NCBI GenBank assembly: GCA_035547955.1 | Contig: DASZTR010000021.1 | Span: forward strand, 1 to 27,775 | DNA: 27,775 bases | DNA from: Nitrososphaera sp035547955 | GTDB taxonomy: Archaea > Thermoproteota > Nitrososphaeria > Nitrososphaerales > Nitrososphaeraceae | Reading direction: 5' to 3' | Shown here: positions 22,533 to 27,775 of the stretch, piece by piece | Position numbering within the stretch: position 1 is the stretch's first letter | Layout of the letters: every line of letters starts with the position of its first letter | The notes under the pieces: model-generated | What the model saw: only the letters and a program-made list of their open reading frames with translations | What the model was told of the DNA's origin: nothing | Database searches by the model: none | Position numbers and translations under genes: made by a program

Positions 22533-23623
22533 ATAGCGGACTGGGGGCCGGTTGTCTTTAAGGCCTGCTCGGCGTCCTTCTCGCCTTCCAATATCAGTTT
22601 TCGGATCGTCGCTACCGAAAAGTCAGTGTCTTCAAAGATGAAAGGGATGTCCTCTCTGCGCTCTATTTTTACCACGTTTTCAATTATCGCGCCCCGCTCG
22701 CGGGCTACGCGGTGGTACTTTTTTTCGATCTGCAGGAACTTTTCTTTCTTAGAGTTGTCAAGGGGCATGTCGCTGATAAACTCATACATCTCACGCAAAA
22801 GCCCTAGGTAGCGCTTGACTGCCTTTGACATCTTGATGTTGTTATCAGTCCTGTCGGTGTACATGATGTCCCTTGCACGATGCAGTGAGTCCAGCATGCT
22901 CTGTGGCAGATCCTCCACGTGCTTCGGGAAGAGGTTGACCAGGTAGACTCGCTTGTCGTTCCTTGGCGACTCAGCTATGACCTCTCGGAGGGGCGTGTTG
23001 CTCATCATGCTGCCATCCCACAGGTAGCGGCCGTTCACCTTTGTCCACGATATGCCGTAAAAGGGGTAGCCGGCGCATGCCGTCAGGTGCTCTGCAGTAA
23101 TACGCTCCCGATGGCTGTCAAACACCACCGAATCGCTCCTCTGTATGTCAGTAGCGGTGACTATCAGGCGGGGCAGGCGATAGTGATGATTACTATTATC
23201 ATGGGGCGAGAGTTTTTCAAAGTCGATATAGCGTCCAAGCGTGGATCTCAGAGGGCCGAGGTCATAAAGGTAGGGAGAGTTTGGCAGAAAGGGCCAGGTG
23301 GGCACAAACATCCCCGCATTGCCGTATGTTGCGCTGTACATCCATGCGGCATAACTTCGCATTTGATCAGAGAGCATGGTGGGCGTCACGTATTCGGCGA
23401 TGTGCAGCCAAAAATCCTCAAGGTCTTTTGACGGATGGCCACTTTTAGAGCCGGCTATGATGCCGGCGTTGATGGCTCCGATAGACGTGCCGGCGACGAT
23501 GTCAAATTTTATGCCATGTCGCTCCAGTGCCTTGTACACTCCGCATTCGTACGCGCCAAGCGAGCCCCCGCCCTGCATGACAAGCACCGTCTCGAACTGG
23601 ATCTTGTGCACTTCGTTTTCCAT
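22529..23623 (-). CDS. Patatin-like phospholipase
   Basis: This is a lipid acyl hydrolase of the patatin/RssA type with a Ser-Asp dyad. The protein has 364 residues from ATG 23623. The oxyanion-hole loop is GGGSLGAYECG (18-28), the nucleophile elbow is GTSIG (45-49, Ser47) and the catalytic Asp is in WDGS (Asp203); the family more often has DGG or DGA. A segment of about 85-125 (SYAAWMYSATYGNAGMFVPTWPF) is aromatic and may contact membrane. A polar loop DNSNHHY (142-148) stems from a simple trinucleotide repeat. The tail after 255 is helical and charged. It has no signal peptide. A TATA-like cttaaaag about 35 bases upstream gives a short leader. The substrate is unknown. Confidence 0.9.
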   Translation of the reverse strand: MENEVHKIQFETVLVMQGGGSLGAYECGVYKALERHGIKFDIVAGTSIGAINAGIIAGSKSGHPSKDLEDFWLHIAEYVTPTMLSDQMRSYAAWMYSATYGNAGMFVPTWPFLPNSPYLYDLGPLRSTLGRYIDFEKLSPHDNSNHHYRLPRLIVTATDIQRSDSVVFDSHRERITAEHLTACAGYPFYGISWTKVNGRYLWDGSMMSNTPLREVIAESPRNDKRVYLVNLFPKHVEDLPQSMLDSLHRARDIMYTDRTDNNIKMSKAVKRYLGLLREMYEFISDMPLDNSKKEKFLQIEKKYHRVARERGAIIENVVKIERREDIPFIFEDTDFSVATIRKLILEGEKDAEQALKTTGPQSAI

Positions 23624-23719
23624 TTGCTATACGCATTCTAGCATGCATTTTGCACTTTTAAGAGCTTTCGACTCGGCACCCGCCAGCCCAATTCCTTTTT
23701 CCAGCGGGCAAAAGTGCGG

Positions 23720-26110
23720 CTAGTGGTCATCGATGTCGATGTCCGCCCCTCCCCGTGCACTCCTCCTCTCCTCCGCTGCCGCCGGCTTTTTTTCAAGGTC
23801 CGCGCGCGACTTTCGTGCAGACGCGATGGCCTTTTTGCGCCTTGGCTGCAGCCAGAGCACGTAGGCAGAGCCGACAAGGTAGACTGCAAGGAGTGCCACC
23901 TGCGCCACCGCAGTCTCTAGCGTAGGGTGGATGCCCGTCATGGACGCAAGGTTGATGTCAAGGCGCGGTATTGCCGCCACGTGTGTGGTTTCAAGGAGGC
24001 CGATCTCCTGAAACTCGCGGACGGCGTTACCCATGAACGCGATGGACATGTATGCACCCACGCCCATAGTGAGCCCAAAGAGCAAGCGTAGTGGGAGCTT
24101 CTTGCCCAGCTTTCGTACGAGAAAAGTCACGCCGATTATTATGCCAAGGCCTAGCAGCAGGCCGGCGGCCACGTAAAGCTCCATGTATTTTGCATACAGT
24201 AGCATCGCTTGGTAAAATAGCACGGTCTCAAAGCCCTCCCGGTAAACAGTAAAGAAGGAGAGCATGACAAAGACCATGACGCTTCCAGTCGTAGTCGCTT
24301 TCCACACCTTGGCCTTGACGAACTCAATCCACTTTTTCGTCTCGACCTTGTTGAGTATCCAAAAGCTCACCCAGAACAGCACCACCACTGCAGAGATGCC
24401 GGCCACCGCCTCTATAATCGAGGCACTTGCCCCCGAGATCTCGATCAGGAACTGGGCTGCAAACCAGGTGGCCGCCGTGCCTGCAAACGCAAGGACGACG
24501 CCGTAATAGACGTGCTTTTTAAAGCGCTCATTCCTTGACGCTTCAAGGTACGTCAGGATTGCGCCGACAATGAGCGCAGACTCGAGCCCTTCACGGAATA
24601 TTATGGAAAACGACGTCGAAAACGCTATTGCAGGGGCAAGCGAGCCGGTGCCTGTCACTAGGCGCTCCGACTCGTCAAGGCCTGACCTTATTTGCACCAC
24701 CTTTGCCGCGACCTGCTCGTACGGCGATTGCGCCTGCATCAGGTTGCGCAGTTCGGCAAAATTGATCTCCATCTCCAGCGTAAAGTCAGGGTTTATCGGC
24801 CTGAGAGGTATCTCGATGTTTTCGTAGCTGTCGAGGTACGCCGATCGCGACATCTGGATGGCTCCCTGTGCGTCGCCGTCGCGGTATGCTTTTAGTACAT
24901 CGTCGAGCTTGGTGCTTATATTGTCGATGTTCTGGCGCACCTCTTCCTTGGCAGAATCTGTCGCGTCTCCCCGCGCCTTTATCGTGCCGTTGTACGCGCC
25001 AAAGCCCTGGCTAAGCTCGGCTATGTTGGCAAAAGAGCCTGACGCCATAGTCTGTGTGGCATAGCCGGGGTCGCCCTTTAGAAAATCCTCCGCGGTTTTA
25101 AGGTTGGAAAGGATGGCGTTTGCTTGATCCTGGATTGAAGTTGGTAGTTCGTGGGCCTGGATCTTTTCGCGTAATTGCACCCTCATCTGCTGCTCTATTG
25201 TGGTCATTAGCTTGGCGTCGTGTTTTTCAAGCGGTGCTTCTAGAAACTCGAAATTGTCAAGGTATGCAGATATGCCGTCCTGCTCTGCCTGCTTGTAGTC
25301 GCCGGCCTGCACATCGCTTACCACCCTTGCAAGGAGCGCCCTTATGGTCGCAAAGTACTGCTTGTAGCCGCTTGACCCCTCGGTTTCAGACAGATTCTCA
25401 GCAAGATCCCGTTCTATTGCTGCCTGGAGCTTGGCCACAGAGTCAGCGCTGGCCTTTTGCGCCATTGCGGTCTTCATGTCAGAAAAGAACGACTCTATCT
25501 CTTGCTGCCGTGATCCTTCCATCGAACCGGATATCGACTTGTATTTTGCATAGGCCGCATCGACAAGACCGCCCGCGTTCTGATAGTCAAGGGTTGTCGC
25601 AAGTTTGTAAGACTGCACCGCGTCGCGCAACAGAAATGCTGCCACCTGTGACACTGCGTCCTGGTCAGACGCTTTGCCTGTGCGTGCGCCGAGCGAATCG
25701 AGCAGGATGTATATCTGCGAGGCAAGTCCCTTTGCCTGCTCTGCGGAAAGCGCGCCGTCTTTTATCTGGAAAGCATAGTCGGTCAGCGCCGACTCTAGTT
25801 TGCCGGTAGCGCCGGCGTCAAGTGCGCTCAATTGCTCCTTGATCGAAGGGAGTATTGTCGAATGAGGAATAAATGCGTGTGAAAATGCGCCGTCCCTGTC
25901 ACCTGTTTGCAGTATGTTCTCGGCAAGCTGGATCTGCACCCTGATGCGCTCAAGGTTTACAAGGGCAACTATTGCACCAGAATCACTATTTGCAGTAACA
26001 CTGGTCTGCGCAAAGGCGGGCCGCGCCGCAGCTACGGCTGCCAGAAGGAGGAGGAGGAAGAGGGCAAGCGATGCAGGGGCGACTAGTACCTTTTTGGTTC
26101 TCATTGTCAT
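23720..26110 (-). CDS. FTR1-family iron permease with long extracellular domain
   Basis: FTR1/EfeU proteins carry ferric iron across the membrane through paired REGxE motifs. From ATG 26110 the protein has 796 residues (ATG 26104 also fits; an upstream TTG is unlikely). A signal peptide covers about 1-34 (cleavage AFA|QT). A helical extracellular region of some 460 residues holds three related modules, at about 63-94, 267-317 and 409-458. The last two share AYLDxxExxExPL, the acidic motif seen in FTR1 fusions and thought to present iron. Seven or so membrane helices follow, with REGLE (506-510) and REGFE (624-628). The tail is basic then ends DIDIDDH, a possible metal site. A TATA box and a DtxR-type palindrome precede it, pointing to repression by iron. 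Manganese or other metals remain possible. Confidence 0.92.
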   Translation of the reverse strand: MTMRTKKVLVAPASLALFLLLLLAAVAAARPAFAQTSVTANSDSGAIVALVNLERIRVQIQLAENILQTGDRDGAFSHAFIPHSTILPSIKEQLSALDAGATGKLESALTDYAFQIKDGALSAEQAKGLASQIYILLDSLGARTGKASDQDAVSQVAAFLLRDAVQSYKLATTLDYQNAGGLVDAAYAKYKSISGSMEGSRQQEIESFFSDMKTAMAQKASADSVAKLQAAIERDLAENLSETEGSSGYKQYFATIRALLARVVSDVQAGDYKQAEQDGISAYLDNFEFLEAPLEKHDAKLMTTIEQQMRVQLREKIQAHELPTSIQDQANAILSNLKTAEDFLKGDPGYATQTMASGSFANIAELSQGFGAYNGTIKARGDATDSAKEEVRQNIDNISTKLDDVLKAYRDGDAQGAIQMSRSAYLDSYENIEIPLRPINPDFTLEMEINFAELRNLMQAQSPYEQVAAKVVQIRSGLDESERLVTGTGSLAPAIAFSTSFSIIFREGLESALIVGAILTYLEASRNERFKKHVYYGVVLAFAGTAATWFAAQFLIEISGASASIIEAVAGISAVVVLFWVSFWILNKVETKKWIEFVKAKVWKATTTGSVMVFVMLSFFTVYREGFETVLFYQAMLLYAKYMELYVAAGLLLGLGIIIGVTFLVRKLGKKLPLRLLFGLTMGVGAYMSIAFMGNAVREFQEIGLLETTHVAAIPRLDINLASMTGIHPTLETAVAQVALLAVYLVGSAYVLWLQPRRKKAIASARKSRADLEKKPAAAEERRSARGGADIDIDDH

Positions 26111-26158
26111 TACATCAATCACCAATAATACCAATCATGCACGTCAGAGACAACACAA

Positions 26159-26172
26159 TTAGGCTTACCTAA
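26159..26172. promoter_or_regulatory. DtxR/IdeR-type operator at the FTR1 promoter
   Basis: The sequence TTAGG-ctta-CCTAA is a perfect five-base inverted repeat with a four-base gap. The half-sites match those bound by DtxR/IdeR/MntR-family metal repressors. It lies at the predicted transcription start, just downstream of the TATA box, where a bound dimer would block RNA polymerase. The repressor itself is not in the window. Confidence 0.6.
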
Positions 26173-26180
26173 CTCACGAC

Positions 26181-26190
26181 TATATTTAAA
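26181..26190 (-). promoter_or_regulatory. TATA box of the FTR1 gene
   Basis: The minus strand reads tttaaatata. It predicts transcription start near 26158-26160 and a leader of about 50 bases, longer than for other genes here. Confidence 0.55.
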
Positions 26191-26648
26191 CCATCTTTGT
26201 AGACATTGTTGCTTCTACGCGGGGGCCAGATTTCGCTCGTAATTATACCACTAGCAGCGTCGCAAGTTGATATGATTGATTTTGAGCAGAAAAAGATTAT
26301 CCGAGATTGGGGTATGTTGGAGTCTATGAACTAAGCGGTAGCACGCGTGTCGAAATGCTCATATGTCACAGACGACCTGCACTTCGAGGGCAAGAAAGAC
26401 GTTTTTTTCTACCCTAGCTGACGAGTGCATTGACACGTGAATAATATTTCAACGGATGACTCTTTGGCGAGACAATGTTATGCGTGTATGATAGGATAGG
26501 ATAAAACAGGATAGGATATTGTATTGTGTAATTACTACTTGTGAACTTACCTATGAAGGAAAAAATCAGGCAAACCACTGCAAAATCAACGGTGTAGAAA
26601 AAATGACACGAGCGATCAGATTATTCAGTTGTGCCAGAGTATATTCGG
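26191..26648. other. Non-coding spacer between FTR1 and uS7
   Basis: About 460 bases lie beyond the FTR1 promoter. There is no convincing gene. One plus-strand frame from ATG 26272 runs 20 codons to a stop, and after that stop continues in frame to 26422 with a protein-like tail (CSYVTDDLHFEGKKDVFFYP). This could be the remnant of a lost gene, but I could not assign a family. A direct repeat lies at 26493-26518. No tRNA-like structure was seen. Confidence 0.5.
26493..26518. repeat. Direct repeat aggataggata
   Basis: Two identical 11-base copies (26493-26503 and 26508-26518) are separated by aaac, and each is itself a tandem of aggat units. It lies in non-coding DNA and could be slippage-made simple sequence or a paired protein site. 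Confidence 0.7.
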
Positions 26649-26649
26649 A

Positions 26650-26682
26650 GTAAAAAAGTGGAAATGAAAAAGAAGAAAAAGG
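26650..26682 (-). terminator. T-rich terminator after uS7
   Basis: Immediately past the uS7 stop, the minus strand has runs of T (ttttt, tttt, tttttt) within 33 bases and no stable hairpin. This fits the T-tract-driven termination of archaeal RNA polymerase at the end of the ribosomal operon. Confidence 0.5.
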
Positions 26683-26683
26683 C

Positions 26684-27289
26684 TTAACGCGAAGCCATCG
26701 CGATTCTTTCTTGCTCGTTCTTTTTCTTCACGGCGTGGCTGGCCATGTCGTTATTTGAGGCCAGGATTATCTCTCTTGCCAATGCCTCTTCAATCGTCTG
26801 CGGGTTGCCGTACGTCGATTCCCTGACGCCCTCTGCGATGAAGCGAAGCGCAAGGTCGACCCGGCGCAGCGGGGCGACGTCTACTGATACGTGGTACACC
26901 ACGCCGCCGTAGACGATACGCGTCGTGTCCTCGTTTGGAGACGAGTTTTCGATGGCGCGGACTAGGAGTTCCACCGGGTTCTTGCCGGTTTCAAGATGGA
27001 CGATGTCAAATGCCGTCCGGACCATATTGAGCGAGCGCGCCTTTTTGCCGCCCATCCTGCCGGTGTTCTTGGCGTATTTCTTGCCAAAGTGCATCATCTT
27101 GTTTGCGAGCCTCTCGACTATGTTGACGTCGGCCTTTTTCAGACGTTGATGCTCGTGCCTTCCAAACGTGTTCGGTAGGACGGCCGGTTTGAGGGAGATC
27201 GCGGTCTTCAATCCCGGGTCGTTTATCGCTATTTCTTTTGTCTCCCACTTGTTGAAAAGTGTGATTGTTACCTGCTCTTTTCCGCTCAT
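26684..27289 (-). CDS. rps7: Small-subunit ribosomal protein uS7
   Basis: uS7 binds the 3' major domain of 16S rRNA and starts assembly of the 30S head. The protein has 201 residues, the archaeal length. Recognisable stretches are LPNTFGRHEHQRLKKADVNI (the archaeal/eukaryotic N-terminal extension), ERLANKMM, GKNPVELLVRAIENSSPNED, RIVYGGVVYHVSVDVAPLRR and ALRFIAEG, ending in SHAVKKKNEQERIAMASR. Its ATG overlaps the uS12 stop (ATGA), so the two are co-translated. Confidence 0.97.
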   Translation of the reverse strand: MSGKEQVTITLFNKWETKEIAINDPGLKTAISLKPAVLPNTFGRHEHQRLKKADVNIVERLANKMMHFGKKYAKNTGRMGGKKARSLNMVRTAFDIVHLETGKNPVELLVRAIENSSPNEDTTRIVYGGVVYHVSVDVAPLRRVDLALRFIAEGVRESTYGNPQTIEEALAREIILASNNDMASHAVKKKNEQERIAMASR

Positions 27290-27723
27290 CTTCTCGGCTT
27301 CTCCTTTCTCCCGTATACGAGTTCCTTGAGCGATACGCCATTAACCTTGAAAACCTGCCATCTGACGCCGGGGATGTCACCCATTGCGCCACCCATAGAG
27401 CCGCCGATGCCTTCGACCATGACCTCGTCATGCTCGTCTACAAAGTTCAGGGCGCCGTCCCTTGGGAGGAAGGCGGTGACGGACTTTCCGTTCTTTATCA
27501 GCTGCACCCTGACGCACTTGCGCACAGCAGAGTTTGGCTGCTTTGACTCGATGCCTACTTTTTCCAGCACAATGCCCCTTGCCTGTGGCGCGCCCTCTAG
27601 AGGGTTTGCCTTTTTGTCAAGCATAAGCATACGTCTCTTGTAATACTTGTCTGCCCACCTGCCGCGGCTCTTTTTTGTCCGGAGCACGCCGCCGGCAAAC
27701 AATCCTAGCGGAGATTTACCCAT
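27286..27723 (-). CDS. rps12: Small-subunit ribosomal protein uS12
   Basis: uS12 lies at the decoding centre and controls accuracy. The protein has 145 residues, including the hallmark KQPNSAVRKCVRVQLI (62-77) with the Lys region that contacts 16S helix 44. It also has the conserved loop PRDGALNFVDEHDEV and GDIPGVRWQVFKVNGVSL, and an archaeal-type N-terminus (GLFAGGVLRTKKSRGRW). The start ATG 27723 lies inside the end of the upstream nusA frame (eight-base overlap). Confidence 0.97.
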   Translation of the reverse strand: MGKSPLGLFAGGVLRTKKSRGRWADKYYKRRMLMLDKKANPLEGAPQARGIVLEKVGIESKQPNSAVRKCVRVQLIKNGKSVTAFLPRDGALNFVDEHDEVMVEGIGGSMGGAMGDIPGVRWQVFKVNGVSLKELVYGRKEKPRR

Positions 27724-27775
27724 TATTCATATTCACCCTGTTTGTTATCTGCTGTTCCGGGCTTACGATCAGGAC
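27716..27775 (-). CDS. nusA: C-terminal end of archaeal NusA (partial)
   Basis: Only the last 19 codons and the TAA stop (27716-27718) are inside the window. They read VLIVSPEQQ followed by a polar tail. Archaeal NusA, a short protein of two KH domains, typically ends with a strand of the type VLIV right after its second KH domain, and it sits directly before rps12 in many archaea. Identity rests on that position and on this short match. A second open frame, with a stop TAATG-coupled to uS12, also crosses here, but it looks less protein-like. Confidence 0.6.
   Translation of the reverse strand, partial: VLIVSPEQQITNRVNMNNG

Noticed and set aside
23638..23889. 83-residue frame between patatin and FTR1
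   Set aside because: It is a basic, Arg/Ser-rich shadow of the FTR1 C-terminus in another frame.
25120..25809. 229-residue open frame opposite the FTR1 gene
   Set aside because: It runs antisense inside a well-supported gene, is rich in Arg/Pro/Ser/Leu as expected from a mirrored GC-rich frame, and has no domain.
26493..26518. CRISPR-like repeat
   Set aside because: There are only two 11-base copies with a four-base spacer and no cas genes; it is simple sequence.
26191..26648. Possible tRNA or structured RNA in the FTR1-uS7 gap
   Set aside because: No cloverleaf-compatible T-loop (ggttcgaatcc type) or acceptor pairing was found on either strand.

Overview
The window looks like chromosomal core DNA of an ammonia-oxidising thaumarchaeon of the Nitrososphaera type. 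The evidence is archaeal information processing (MCM, GINS, RFC small subunit, Hel308, NurA-HerA, GatD/GatE, NusA-uS12-uS7), archaeal-style TATA boxes about 25-30 bases before starts with little or no leader, frequent TTG/GTG starts, GC-rich genes separated by AT-rich or simple-sequence spacers, and the mix of a PII protein, an FTR1 iron permease and a GT4 sugar-phosphate transferase. The genus is an inference; no rRNA is present. I saw no tRNA, rRNA, CRISPR array or insertion sequence.

Left part (1-9176, mostly + strand): a small unknown protein; gatD and gatE (tRNA-dependent Gln-tRNA synthesis) separated by about 540 non-coding bases; a 107-residue unknown protein and a CPBP-type membrane protease coupled to gatE; two similar winged-helix proteins that converge on each other; then nurA-herA, the DNA-end resection pair. 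The second winged-helix gene and nurA diverge from one palindromic TATA region. Middle (9177-19636, all - strand): a PII protein, a secreted lamin-tail/nuclease-like protein, a small membrane protein, a GT4 transferase, Hel308, an HExxH protease, MCM and a GINS subunit. MCM carries two full-size inteins, one inside Walker A and one inside Walker B, each with LAGLIDADG endonuclease motifs.

Right part (19775-27775): RFC small subunit (+), an acidic zinc-ribbon protein (-), a decayed pirin gene (+, three stops and two frameshifts), a patatin-like lipase (-), an FTR1 iron permease with a long extracellular domain and a DtxR-type palindrome at its promoter (-), a spacer of about 500 bases, and uS7, uS12 and the end of NusA (-).

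Functional themes are replication and fork repair (GINS-MCM-protease-Hel308, RFC, NurA-HerA), translation (GatDE, NusA-uS12-uS7), nutrient sensing and uptake (PII, FTR1) and cell surface (GT4, lamin-tail protein). The features most worth a second look are the twin inteins in the two nucleotide-binding motifs of MCM, the metalloprotease set between two DNA helicases, the iron-type operator before FTR1, and long runs of alternating purine-pyrimidine confined to spacers.
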